64,000 bases of DNA from Pelomonas sp. CA6 (GCF_022549225.1 NZ_JAKZFD010000005.1:62001-126000); one strand, 5' to 3'; shown: positions 48,933 through 57,308, counted from the stretch's first letter. Notes: generated by a model from the sequence alone, not told the origin. Program-made: numbers and translations.

Positions 48933-50806
48933 AGCGCAATGGCGACGCTGAAATGCAGGCGCGGCCGGTCGGCCTGGTTGCCCTTGGCGATGTCCATGCG
49001 CAGCACGCCCACCGGGCTGCGGTAGCGCAGGCCCAGGCCATAGCTCCAGGCGGGTTTCAGATCGCTCCAGCGCGGCGCGGCCTGGCCGGCGTCGATGAAG
49101 ACCGCGCCCAGCAGCCCCGGCACGCGCGCGGTGAGCGGATGGGCCAGTTCCACGCTGCCGTTCCAGAGCACCCGGCCGCCGGTGCGGTTGCCCTTGGCGT
49201 CGGTGGGGCCGAGGTCTTCGAAGCCATAGCCGCGCACGGTGTCGTCGCCACCGGTTCGGAAGCGCAGCGCCTCGGGCAGGCCGAGGTCCTCGCGGGCGAA
49301 GATCTGGCCGAACTCGGTGCGCGCGGTGAACAGCCAGCGGGAGGGCAGCGGGCGGTACCAGGTGCCCAGCACGCGCAGCCGGCCGAAGGGGCCGCGGCTC
49401 TCGGTGTTGCTGTCGGCCCAGCCGGCGCCCAGCAGCACGCTGGCGCTGTAGCCGCGCGTGGGCAGCAGCTTGGAATCCAGCCGGCGCCAGATGCGCTGCT
49501 CGTTCAGGGAGATCGCGCTGGCGCGTGTCTGGGGCAGTCCCGGCGCGCGCTCCCAGGCGTGCAGCAGTTCCAGGTAGTCCAGCCGGTCCTGGCGTTCGGT
49601 CTCGCGCGCATAGCCCAGCCGGGTGCGCAGGTTGGTGTTGACCTGCTGGTCCGCCTTGATCCGCTCCAGGTAGAGCGCGGCCAGGCTGCGCTGCATGTCG
49701 GGGCGGGGATGGGAGCTGATCTCGGTGTCGATCACGCTCTTGTCGCGGCCCAGGTTGAGCTTGGTGCGCGCGCGCAGGTTCAGCCCCAGCGGGCGGCGGT
49801 GGATGTGCTCGACGCCGATCGACGGCCCGTTGGCGCTGTGATAGCCCAGGCTCAGCGTGACCTGCTGGCGCGCCGCTTCGCGCAGCTGCACGCGCACCGG
49901 TACCTGCACGGTCTCCTGACCGGCCGCGGCGCTGACCGCCTCGGGCTGGATCTCCACCGCGACGCTGTCGAACAGCTGGGTGTTGATCAGCCGCTCCTGG
50001 AAGTCCAGCAGGGTCTTCTCGCGATAGGGGTCGCCCTCGTCATAGCCGGCGATGCGGCGCACGCTCAGCTCGGGCTGGTTCTTCAGCCCCTCGATCTGCA
50101 GTTCGCCCAGCAGGAACAGCGGGCCGCTGTCCAGCACCAGTTCCAGCTCGACCTGGTTGTCGGCGGCGAGCACGCGTGCCTGGCTGTCGCTGAGCCGGGC
50201 CAGCGGGTAGCCCTGGCTGCGCGCGCGCGTCAGCAGCGCGTTCTTGGCTGCCGACCACTGTGGCTGGCTGAAGCCGGTCTGCGGCTGCAGCGGCCAGTCG
50301 TTCTGCAGTCCGTCCAGCAGGCGTTGCGCGCGGCGCTCGCCCCGCTGGGCGGCGGCCTGCAGCGCGCCGTCCACGCGCAGGTTCAGCCGGCTGACCAGGG
50401 TGCGCGGGCCGGGGTCCACCTGCAGGGCCAGCTGGTAGAGGCCGTCCGATTCGCGGCGCTGGCGCTGCAGCTCGATCTGTGGGTTGAAGTAGCCCTCGGT
50501 TTCGAGCAGCGCGCGGGCCTGCTCGGGGGCGCTGGCGGCCAGGCGGGCCAGCTCGGAGGGGCTGAGCCGCTGGTCGGCCGGGGCCTCGCGAAAGCGCGCC
50601 AGGTCCAGGTGCTGCATCAGCAGATCGTCCAGCCCGCCGGGGGCGCTGATGCGCAGCTCATAGGCCGCGACGCGCGGCCCCTGCTCGACGGCGGCCGGCA
50701 CGCCGGCCGCGGCGTCCGGCGCCGGCTGGCGTGTCAGCACCGAGCAGCCGCCCAGCAGCAGCGCCAGCAGCAGCCCGGCCGCGAGTCGGGAGCCGCGTCC
50801 CGTCAT
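48929..50806 (-). CDS. tamA: TamA, outer-membrane BamA/Omp85 family protein
   Basis: A 625-residue Omp85 protein working with TamB in outer-membrane protein or lipid assembly. There is an N-terminal lipoprotein-like signal (LLALLLGGCS), POTRA domains (about 45-280) and a C-terminal 16-strand barrel with GGDDTVRGYGFEDLGP (about 480-495), which contains the RGY motif for BamA/TamA-type barrel closure. A lipobox-like GGCS is unusual: TamA is normally not lipidated, so the cysteine at about residue 21 may or may not be modified. ATG 50806 overlaps the VWA gene stop by four bases (ATGA), so it is coupled to both the VWA gene and tamB. Confidence 0.92.
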   Translation of the reverse strand: MTGRGSRLAAGLLLALLLGGCSVLTRQPAPDAAAGVPAAVEQGPRVAAYELRISAPGGLDDLLMQHLDLARFREAPADQRLSPSELARLAASAPEQARALLETEGYFNPQIELQRQRRESDGLYQLALQVDPGPRTLVSRLNLRVDGALQAAAQRGERRAQRLLDGLQNDWPLQPQTGFSQPQWSAAKNALLTRARSQGYPLARLSDSQARVLAADNQVELELVLDSGPLFLLGELQIEGLKNQPELSVRRIAGYDEGDPYREKTLLDFQERLINTQLFDSVAVEIQPEAVSAAAGQETVQVPVRVQLREAARQQVTLSLGYHSANGPSIGVEHIHRRPLGLNLRARTKLNLGRDKSVIDTEISSHPRPDMQRSLAALYLERIKADQQVNTNLRTRLGYARETERQDRLDYLELLHAWERAPGLPQTRASAISLNEQRIWRRLDSKLLPTRGYSASVLLGAGWADSNTESRGPFGRLRVLGTWYRPLPSRWLFTARTEFGQIFAREDLGLPEALRFRTGGDDTVRGYGFEDLGPTDAKGNRTGGRVLWNGSVELAHPLTARVPGLLGAVFIDAGQAAPRWSDLKPAWSYGLGLRYRSPVGVLRMDIAKGNQADRPRLHFSVAIAL

Positions 50807-51984
50807 TTGCTGAGCATGCGCATGGCCGCTTCCAGACCGCTCAGGGACAGCGGGAACATGCGCTGGTGCATCAGCTGCTGGATCAGCGCAATGCTCTGGC
50901 GGTACTGCCAGACGCCTTGCGGCTCGGGGTTGATCCAGGCGTGGCTGGGAAAGGCGTGGGTGAGACGCTGCAGCCATTCGGCGCCGGGCTCCTCGTTGTT
51001 GTATTCGACGCTGCCGCCGGCCTGCAGGATTTCGTAGGGGCTCATGGTCGCGTCGCCGACGAAGATGAGCTTGTAGTCCTTGTTGTACTTGTGGATCAGG
51101 TCCCAGGTCGGGGTCTTTTCGGCGAAGCGGCGGCGGTTGTTCTTCCAGACGAAGTCATAGACGCAGTTGTGGAAGTAAAAGAACTCCAGGTGCTTGAACT
51201 CGCTCTTCACCGCGGAGAACAGCTCCTCGACGCGGTGCACATGCTCGTCCATCGTGCCGCCGACGTCCATCAGCAGCAGCAGCTTCACCTTGTTGTGCCG
51301 CTCGGGCACCATCTTGATGTCCAGCAGCCCGGCATTGGCCGCGGTGGCCTGGATGGTGTGCTCCAGGTCCAGTTCCAGCTCCGAGCCCTCGCGGGCGAAG
51401 CGACGCAGCCGGCGCAGCGCCACCTTGATGTTGCGCGTGCCCAGCTCGACGGCGTCGTCGTAGTCGCGGTAGGCGCGCTGCTCCCAGACCTTGACCGCGC
51501 TGCGCTGCCCGCCGGGCCCGCCGATGCGCACGCCGCGCGGATTGGCGCCGCCATGGCCGAAGGGGCTGGTGCCGCCGGTGCCTATCCAACGGTTCCCGCC
51601 CTCGTGGCGCTCCTTCTGTTCCTCGAGGCGCTTCTTCAGCGTGTCCATCAACTCGTCCCAGCCCAGCGCCTCCAGCTGAGCGCGCTGCTCGGGCGTCAGC
51701 TCCAGTTCCAGCTGTTTGCGCAGCCAGTCCTCGGGCAAGGCGCGTGCCAGATCGGTGACCATCTCCACGCCCTTGAAGTAGGCGCCGAAGGCGCGGTCGA
51801 ACTTGTCGAACAGCGCCTCGTCCTTGACCAGGCAGGCGCGCGCCAGCACGTAGAACTTGTCCAGCGTGGGGCCACCGTCGTCGTCGAGCACGCCGGCCTT
51901 CAAGGCTTCGAGCAAACCCAGGTACTCCTTCACGGAGACCGGCAGCTTGGCGGCGCGCAGCGTGTAGAAAAACTGGATCAGCAT
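50803..51984 (-). CDS. VWA domain protein of the CoxE-like family
   Basis: A 393-residue cytoplasmic protein. The N-terminal half is helical (CoxE-like region), followed by a glycine-rich linker (about 130-160) and a von Willebrand A domain from about 235. The MIDAS is DVGGT at 240-244, in which the usual DxSxS is replaced by Asp-x-Gly-x-Thr; the family normally still binds a metal this way. Proteins of this type work with MoxR-type AAA ATPases as chaperones for enzyme or metal-cofactor maturation. Here the MoxR gene is about 3.7 kb away. The stop overlaps the tamA start by four bases. Confidence 0.88.
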   Translation of the reverse strand: MLIQFFYTLRAAKLPVSVKEYLGLLEALKAGVLDDDGGPTLDKFYVLARACLVKDEALFDKFDRAFGAYFKGVEMVTDLARALPEDWLRKQLELELTPEQRAQLEALGWDELMDTLKKRLEEQKERHEGGNRWIGTGGTSPFGHGGANPRGVRIGGPGGQRSAVKVWEQRAYRDYDDAVELGTRNIKVALRRLRRFAREGSELELDLEHTIQATAANAGLLDIKMVPERHNKVKLLLLMDVGGTMDEHVHRVEELFSAVKSEFKHLEFFYFHNCVYDFVWKNNRRRFAEKTPTWDLIHKYNKDYKLIFVGDATMSPYEILQAGGSVEYNNEEPGAEWLQRLTHAFPSHAWINPEPQGVWQYRQSIALIQQLMHQRMFPLSLSGLEAAMRMLSK

Positions 51985-52054
51985 GGTTCGCGAAAGCTAG
52001 GCGGTTCATTATCCACGGCGTGCATTTGCTTACGTTCGACCGAGAGGGGGTGGT

Positions 52055-53320
52055 ATGGACCAGGGCGACGTGGATCTGACCTTGCAGGCCCTGCATGGGG
52101 CCCTCGCGCAACGCGAGGGGCGCTGGTTCGCGGCGTTCCAGGGCCTGGAGCTGTCCACCCATTTCCAACCCATCTACAGCTTTCCGCACCGCCGGCCGGT
52201 GGGTTTCGAGGCCCTGGTGCGGGTGCACGACGGGCAGGGCGGGGCGGTATCACCGATCCGCGCCTTCGAATCCGCGCGCGGCGCCGAGCAGCAGCTGATG
52301 CTGGACCGGCTGTGCCGGCTGCTGCACGTCCGCAACTTCCTCGCCCAGCGGCAGGACGACTGCTGGCTCTTCCTGAACATCCACCCGGCGGTCTTCGTGC
52401 GCGCCGCGGCCCAGCCCCTGATGCTGGCCGGCGCGGTGGAGGCGATGGAGCAGCTGGGCATGCCGCTGCACCGGCTGGTCTTCGAGGTGACCGAGGACGT
52501 GATGGCGCAGGAGCAGGACTTCGAGTCCGCGGTGAAGGCGGCGCGCGCCACCGGCTGTCTGCTGGCGCTGGACGATTTCGGTGTCGGCCATTCCAACTTC
52601 GACCGCATCTGGCGCATGCGGCCGGAGATCGTCAAGCTGGACCGCAGCCTGCTGCTGCGCGCGCTGGAATCCAACTCCATGGCGCGCGTGCTGGCGCAGA
52701 TGGTGGCGCTGCTGCACGAGTGCGGGGCCATGGTGCTGCTGGAGGGCGTGGAGACCCGCGACGAGGCCCATGTGGCGCTGGACGCCGACGTGGACCTGGT
52801 GCAGGGCTATGCCTTCGGCCGCCCCGGCGCCGAGCTGCTGCGCGGCGGGGTCAGCGCGGAGATCGAGGACATCTGGTCGCTGTTCGACGAGCGGCTGCAA
52901 TCGCGCCGGCGCGGCGCCGCCGAGCGGCTGGGGCCTTTCCGCACCGCGCTGGCGCTGGCGTTGCAGCCGCTGCAGGAAGGCCAGCCCTTGGCCCTGGCCT
53001 GCCAGGCCTTTCTGGCGTTGCAGGGCAGCCAGGTCTGCTACCTGCTCGACGAACAGGGCCGCGAGCTGGGCGAGCGCGTCACGCTGCGCAGCGCCGAGCC
53101 CGACCCGCGCTTCGCGCCCATCGAGCGCGCCGGCGACGCACGCTGGGCGCGCCGCCCCTACTTCCGCCGCGCCATCGAGGCCGTCGGCGAGCTGCAGGTC
53201 ACGCGGCCCTATTTGAGCCTGCACGGCTCGCGGCTGTGCGTGACGCTGTCGGTCGCCTACTGGTCCGCGGGGCGGTTGCGCGTGCTGTGCGGCGACGTGG
53301 ACTGGAGCGCGTCGGACTAG
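52055..53320 (+). CDS. EAL domain cyclic di-GMP phosphodiesterase with C-terminal sensor-like domain
   Basis: Breaks down cyclic di-GMP. The 421 residues have no N-terminal membrane helix. The EAL domain (about 30-265) keeps the catalytic set: EAL at 52-54, Asn109, Glu144, Asp173-Asp174 in DDFGVG, Lys194, Glu233 and Gln250, so activity is expected. The C-terminal ~150 residues (about 270-421) resemble a cytoplasmic Cache/PAS-like sensory domain of the kind in YkuI, with a segment around RPYFRRAIEAVG and ending in GDVDW. The gene lies on the plus strand between two minus-strand genes and shares a CTAG stop overlap with the S9 peptidase gene. Confidence 0.93.
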   Translation: MDQGDVDLTLQALHGALAQREGRWFAAFQGLELSTHFQPIYSFPHRRPVGFEALVRVHDGQGGAVSPIRAFESARGAEQQLMLDRLCRLLHVRNFLAQRQDDCWLFLNIHPAVFVRAAAQPLMLAGAVEAMEQLGMPLHRLVFEVTEDVMAQEQDFESAVKAARATGCLLALDDFGVGHSNFDRIWRMRPEIVKLDRSLLLRALESNSMARVLAQMVALLHECGAMVLLEGVETRDEAHVALDADVDLVQGYAFGRPGAELLRGGVSAEIEDIWSLFDERLQSRRRGAAERLGPFRTALALALQPLQEGQPLALACQAFLALQGSQVCYLLDEQGRELGERVTLRSAEPDPRFAPIERAGDARWARRPYFRRAIEAVGELQVTRPYLSLHGSRLCVTLSVAYWSAGRLRVLCGDVDWSASD

Positions 53321-55362
53321 GCCCGCGCGCTCCGCGGCTTGCGTGCCGCGCGCCGGCCCGGGTCGTGGCGCGCCAGCCAGTCGAAGAACTCGCGGTACCA
53401 GAGCTGGCTGTTGCGCGGCTTGAGCACCCAGTGGTTCTCATCCGGGAACCAGACCAGGCGCGCCGGCACGCCCTGGGCCTTGAGCGTGTTGTAGTACATC
53501 AGGCCCTGGGCGTCGGGCACGCGGTAGTCCAGCTGGCCGTGGATCACCAGCGTGGGCGTGCGCATGTGGCGGGCGAAGCCGTGCGGGCTCTGCGCGGCGA
53601 CGCGCTGCGGCTCGTCCCAGTAGTGCGCGCCCAGCTCCTTGGGGAACCAGTCGAAGGCATCGGCCGCGAACATGGACTGCCAGTCGTAGCAGCCGGCATG
53701 GCAGACATAGGCCTGGTAGCGCCCGGGCTTCAGGTGGCCGTTCATCCACGCCACCATGTAGCCGCCGTAGCTGCCGCCGGTGGCGAACAGGCGCTGGCGG
53801 TCGCTCCAGGGCTTCTTCAGCAGCCAGTCGGTGGCCGCCTCCACGTCCTGCAGCTCCAGCTCGCCCCAGCGGTGCGTGATGGTGTCCAGGAAGCCATGGC
53901 CGAAGCTGGACGAGCCGTGGTAGTTGACGCAGGCCACCACATAGCCCTGCGCGGCGAAGGCCTGGTGGTTCCAGCGCCAGTGCCAGCCATCGCCGAAGGC
54001 GGTGTGCGGGCCGCCGTGGATCACGTGCATCACCGGGTACTTCTTGCGCGCGTCGAAGCCGGGCGGGTAGACCAGCCACATCTGCACCTGCTCGCCCTGC
54101 GCGCCCTTGAACCAGACCTCCTCGTGCGCGCCCAGGCGCAGCGGCGTCAGCAGCGCGTCGTTGAAGCGCTCGATGCGCCGCGCGCGCGCCTCGTCGCCCT
54201 CCTGCTCGACGACGCTGATGCGCGACGGATGCTGCAGGCTGTCGTGCTGCACGACCAGGGTGCCGGCTTCCAGCGCGAAGCCGGTGGTGGTGCCGCCGTT
54301 GAAGAGCACGAAGGGCTCGCAGGTCTTGACGTCGAAGCGCCACAGGTGGCGCCGGCCCTGGTCCTCGGCGCAGAAGATAACGCCCAGGTCGTCCTCGTCC
54401 CAGCGCAGCGGGGCGGCGACCTCGCGGTCCCAGTGCTCGGACAGCACCGCCCAGTGGCCGTGCGTGTCCAGCACGGCCAGCTGCTGGGGCATGGTGTGGC
54501 GCAGCGCCTGGTGGCTGGCCAGGAAGGCCAGGTGCTGGCCGGCATGGCTGTAGGCCGGCGCGGCGAAGTCCCAGTCCTTGTCCTGCAGCAGCGTGCGCAC
54601 CGTGCCGCCGCGCAGTTCGATCTCGGCCAGCGCGTGGCGCGCGTCCAGCTTTTTCACCGGGGCCGGATCGAACGCGAACGCGATGCGGCGGCCGTCCGGC
54701 GAGATGGCGAAGGTGTGGGCGTCGGGCTCGGCGCGGTTCAGCTCGTAGTCCGTGCCTTCGAACAGGTCGCGCGTGCGCCCGCTGTCCACGTCGATGACGT
54801 GCAGGTGCGGCACGCGGCCCATGGGGATGTGGTGGTCCCAGAAGCGGTAGACGCTTTCCTCGGTGGTGTAGGCGCTTTCCTTGCGTTCCTTGTGCGCCTT
54901 CAGCGCGCGCGCCTGCGCGGCCGCGCCCTTGAGCTGCGGCCAGACCCAGGAGACGAAGGCGATGCGCTTGCCGTCCGGGAACCACTTGAAGGCCTCGACG
55001 CCGGTAGCGATGCGGCTGACGCGGCGCGCCTCGCCGCCGTCGGGCGGGATGACGTAGAGCTGCGGCGCCTCGTCCTTTTCGCCCTGCTGCTCGCGCCGCG
55101 CGACGAAGGCGATCAGGTCGCCGCGCGGGCTCCATTGCGGCTGGCTGTCCTTGGCCTCGGGGCTGCCGGCCTGGGTCAGCACGCGTGGCTCGCCGCCCAG
55201 CGTGGACAGCAGCCACAGCGAGCTGGCCGAGCTGTTCTTGTCCATGTCGTGGCGCGTCAGCGCGACCACGGCCTGGGCGCCGTCCGGCGAGAGGCTGGGC
55301 GCGCCCACGCGCTCCAGCTGCCACAGGGTCTGGACGTCCAGGGTCCGGCTGTTCTTGCTCAT
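53317..55362 (-). CDS. S9 family prolyl oligopeptidase-like peptidase
   Basis: A 681-residue cytoplasmic-type serine peptidase of the prolyl oligopeptidase/acylaminoacyl-peptidase family. There is no signal peptide. The N-terminal ~400 residues form a WD40/beta-propeller-like domain, as shown by repeated SPDG and WSPRGD segments. The C-terminal alpha/beta-hydrolase has the nucleophile motif GGSYGGYM (about 530-537), followed by an Asp and a His (DENHW near residue 640). It is a member of the family that cleaves short peptides, and the exact specificity is unclear. Its stop shares CTAG with the convergent EAL gene. The upstream gene is a small membrane protein 73 bases away. Confidence 0.9.
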   Translation of the reverse strand: MSKNSRTLDVQTLWQLERVGAPSLSPDGAQAVVALTRHDMDKNSSASSLWLLSTLGGEPRVLTQAGSPEAKDSQPQWSPRGDLIAFVARREQQGEKDEAPQLYVIPPDGGEARRVSRIATGVEAFKWFPDGKRIAFVSWVWPQLKGAAAQARALKAHKERKESAYTTEESVYRFWDHHIPMGRVPHLHVIDVDSGRTRDLFEGTDYELNRAEPDAHTFAISPDGRRIAFAFDPAPVKKLDARHALAEIELRGGTVRTLLQDKDWDFAAPAYSHAGQHLAFLASHQALRHTMPQQLAVLDTHGHWAVLSEHWDREVAAPLRWDEDDLGVIFCAEDQGRRHLWRFDVKTCEPFVLFNGGTTTGFALEAGTLVVQHDSLQHPSRISVVEQEGDEARARRIERFNDALLTPLRLGAHEEVWFKGAQGEQVQMWLVYPPGFDARKKYPVMHVIHGGPHTAFGDGWHWRWNHQAFAAQGYVVACVNYHGSSSFGHGFLDTITHRWGELELQDVEAATDWLLKKPWSDRQRLFATGGSYGGYMVAWMNGHLKPGRYQAYVCHAGCYDWQSMFAADAFDWFPKELGAHYWDEPQRVAAQSPHGFARHMRTPTLVIHGQLDYRVPDAQGLMYYNTLKAQGVPARLVWFPDENHWVLKPRNSQLWYREFFDWLARHDPGRRAARKPRSARA

Positions 55363-55431
55363 CGGTTTCCTTTGTCAGGGACTTGGCGTGGCGCCATGGG
55401 GCGCCGGCCACGGGGCGGCCCGTGCCGCCAT

Positions 55432-55447
55432 GGGGTCAGGTCTTGCG
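55432..55447 (+). repeat. 16-base repeat copy (GGGGTCAGGTCTTGCG) at the end of the small membrane protein gene
   Basis: Exact match to 44670-44685. Here it covers the minus-strand stop codon of the 74-residue protein (complement reads GCAAGACCTGACCCC). Confidence 0.85.
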
Positions 55448-55660
55448 CGGCAACAGAAGCCGGCGCATCAGCCAGCGGCAGCCGCCCATGCCGGCCAGGA
55501 TCAGCAGCAGGCCCAGCAGGTGGGGGCCCGAGAAGCCCGGCGTGGCGAGGACGTCCACGCCCAGCCAGCGCGACAGCTGCCAGCCGGCCAGCCCGCCAAG
55601 CACGAAGCCCAGCGCGTCGGCCAGCCCCTCTCGCAATGCGGCACGGGTGTCGAAGGCCAT
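55436..55660 (-). CDS. Small membrane protein of unknown function
   Basis: A 74-residue protein with two hydrophobic segments (about 16-33 and 46-60) and a basic C-terminus ending RRLLLPRKT. It lies 10 bases downstream of the MoxR gene, so co-transcription is near certain. I do not recognise the family. Its position between MoxR and the S9 peptidase is consistent with a membrane partner of a MoxR complex, but this is inference. The 3' end is made by a 16-base sequence repeated elsewhere in the window, so the reading of the last residues may reflect a repeat insertion. Confidence 0.7.
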   Translation of the reverse strand: MAFDTRAALREGLADALGFVLGGLAGWQLSRWLGVDVLATPGFSGPHLLGLLLILAGMGGCRWLMRRLLLPRKT

Positions 55661-55670
55661 CGCGTCGCGC

Positions 55671-56522
55671 TCAGCGGTTGCGGCTCTGCATCATCACCAG
55701 CTTTTCGAACAGGGTCAGGTCCTGCTCGTTCTTCAGCAGCGCGCCCACCAGCGGCGGGATGGCGATCTTCTCGTCCTGCGACTGCAGCGTCTCCAGCGGA
55801 ATGTCCTCGGCCAGCAGCAGCTTGAGCCAGTCGATCAGCTCCGAGGTGCTGGGCTTCTTCTTCAGGCCGGGCAGCTTGCGCACCTCGTAGAAGGTCTTCA
55901 GCGCCGCGGCGAGCAGCTCCTTCTTCAGGCCGGGGAAGTGCACGTCCACGATGGCCTGCATGGTGTCCGGCTCGGGGAACTTGATGAAGTGGAAGAAGCA
56001 GCGACGCAGGAAGGCGTCGGGCAGCTCCTTCTCGTTGTTGGAGGTGATGAAGACCAGCGGCCGGTGCTTGGCGCGCACCCATTCGCGGGTCTCGTACACA
56101 TAGAACTCCATGCGGTCGAGTTCGCGCAGCAGGTCGTTGGGGAACTCGATGTCGGCCTTGTCGATCTCGTCGATCAGCAGCGCCACCGGCTGCTCGGCCG
56201 AGAAGGCCTGCCACAGCTGGCCCTTGACGATGTAGTTGCGGATGTCCTTGACCCGCTCGTCGCCGGCGCCGGCGAGCTGGCTGTCGCGCAGCCGGCTCAC
56301 CGCGTCGTATTCGTACAGCCCCTGCTGCGCCTTGGTGGTGCTCTTCACATGCCACTGCAGCAGCGGCAGGTTCAGTGCGCGGGCCACCTCTTCGGCCAGC
56401 ATGGTCTTGCCGGTGCCCGGCTCGCCCTTGATCAGCAGCGGGCGCTGCAGCGTGATCGCGGCGTTGACCGCCAGCATCAGATCCGGGGTGGCAACGTAGT
56501 GCTCGGAACCTAGGAATTTCAT
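55671..56522 (-). CDS. MoxR family AAA+ ATPase
   Basis: A 283-residue MoxR-type AAA+ ATPase. Walker A GEPGTGKT is at 33-40 and Walker B LLIDEIDKAD near 113, with the sensor asparagines in FITSNNEKELPDAFLRRCFF (about 157-176). MoxR proteins act as chaperones with a VWA protein; the CoxE-like VWA gene of this window is the obvious candidate partner, but an EAL and an S9 peptidase gene separate them. The first in-frame ATG after the divergent promoter region is 56522. It is divergent from the dihaem cytochrome gene, with 92 bases between starts. Confidence 0.93.
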   Translation of the reverse strand: MKFLGSEHYVATPDLMLAVNAAITLQRPLLIKGEPGTGKTMLAEEVARALNLPLLQWHVKSTTKAQQGLYEYDAVSRLRDSQLAGAGDERVKDIRNYIVKGQLWQAFSAEQPVALLIDEIDKADIEFPNDLLRELDRMEFYVYETREWVRAKHRPLVFITSNNEKELPDAFLRRCFFHFIKFPEPDTMQAIVDVHFPGLKKELLAAALKTFYEVRKLPGLKKKPSTSELIDWLKLLLAEDIPLETLQSQDEKIAIPPLVGALLKNEQDLTLFEKLVMMQSRNR

Positions 56523-56553
56523 GTGTTGTATCAAAGACAGCGAGTCTCGGTTC

Positions 56554-56576
56554 AGTATATAAGCGGCCCCTATAAT
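56554..56576. promoter_or_regulatory. Divergent -10 boxes between the MoxR and cytochrome genes
   Basis: TATACT on the minus strand (complement of 56554-56559) faces MoxR, and TATAAT on the plus strand (56571-56576) faces the cytochrome gene. The -35 elements are weak. The two start points must be close, so the two promoters may interfere with one another. Confidence 0.55.
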
Positions 56577-56596
56577 CGCCGGCCACATCCGACCAC

Positions 56597-56606
56597 TGTG
56601 ATCACA
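56597..56606. promoter_or_regulatory. Palindrome TGTGATCACA in the cytochrome leader
   Basis: A perfect 10-base palindrome 21 bases after the -10 box and 8 bases before the cytochrome ATG. It contains the half-site words used by CRP/FNR-type regulators (TGTGA and TCACA) but without the usual six-base gap, so the regulator is unclear. Confidence 0.35.
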
Positions 56607-56614
56607 TCGGGACC

Positions 56615-57250
56615 ATGAAGACGATACTCAAAATTTCGCTCGCATTGGCTCTGGCCGCTTCCGGCACCGTCAACGCCCAGGAGGCCAACATCCAAGCCAA
56701 GGTTGCCATGTGCATCGGCTGCCACGGCATCCCCGGCTACCAGTCCAGTTTCCCCGAAGTGCACAAGGTCCCGATGATCGCGGGCCAGAACTCCAAATAC
56801 ATCGCGGCGGCGCTGACCGCCTATGCCAAGGGCGAGCGCAAGCACCCGACCATGCGCGGCATCGCGCAAACCCTGAGCGACAAGGACATCGCCGAGGTCG
56901 CCGCCTATTACGAGCAGCAGGCCAAGGTCAGCGCGCCCGAGAGCCTGCCGGCCGCGCCCGAGGCGGTGGCCAAGCTGCTGGAGAAGGGCGCCTGCGTGTC
57001 CTGCCACGGCGCCAACTTCAGCAAGCCCATCGACGGCAGCTACCCCAAGCTGGCCGGCCAGCATGCCGACTACCTGTATGCGGCGCTGAAGTCCTACCAG
57101 ACCGAGGGTAATCCCGTGGTCGGCCGCGGCAACGCCATCATGGCGGCCCAGGTCAAGCAGTTCAGCCATGCCGAACTGAAGACGCTGGCGGCCTACCTGG
57201 CCTCGCTGCCCGGCGAAGTCCGTACGGTGCCGCAGAGCCGCACGCGTTGA
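56615..57250 (+). CDS. Dihaem cytochrome c (c4 type)
   Basis: A periplasmic electron carrier. The 211 residues start with a cleavable signal peptide (about 1-21, NAQ-EA). Two class-I cytochrome domains follow, with haem attachment at CIGCH (about 33-37) and CVSCH (about 128-132), and axial methionine candidates in the TMRG and AIMAAQ segments. The two-domain architecture fits cytochrome c4, an electron donor to cytochrome oxidases. It stands alone between a TATAAT box and a strong terminator. Its neighbouring MoxR gene is common in Burkholderiales, but functional coupling is not shown. Confidence 0.94.
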   Translation: MKTILKISLALALAASGTVNAQEANIQAKVAMCIGCHGIPGYQSSFPEVHKVPMIAGQNSKYIAAALTAYAKGERKHPTMRGIAQTLSDKDIAEVAAYYEQQAKVSAPESLPAAPEAVAKLLEKGACVSCHGANFSKPIDGSYPKLAGQHADYLYAALKSYQTEGNPVVGRGNAIMAAQVKQFSHAELKTLAAYLASLPGEVRTVPQSRTR

Positions 57251-57282
57251 TGCGCCGCAGGCGCGGGCCGTGAAGATTCCAT

Positions 57283-57308
57283 AAGCCGCCCTCCGGGGCG
57301 GCTTTTTG
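57283..57308 (+). terminator. Strong intrinsic terminator after the cytochrome gene
   Basis: AAGCCGCC and GGCGGCTT form a GC-rich stem with a short loop followed by TTTTTG, 33 bases after the cytochrome stop. Confidence 0.92.

Noticed and set aside
44610-49025. A 1471-residue open frame on the plus strand, antisense to tamB
   Set aside because: Its translation is extreme in Arg, Gln and Ala, typical of the opposite strand of a GC-rich gene. The minus-strand TamB has clear family features over the same bases.
50731-55890. A 1719-residue open frame on the plus strand, spanning the VWA, EAL and S9 peptidase region
   Set aside because: Low-complexity composition with no domain; it overlaps several well-supported genes on both strands and would need all of them to be wrong.
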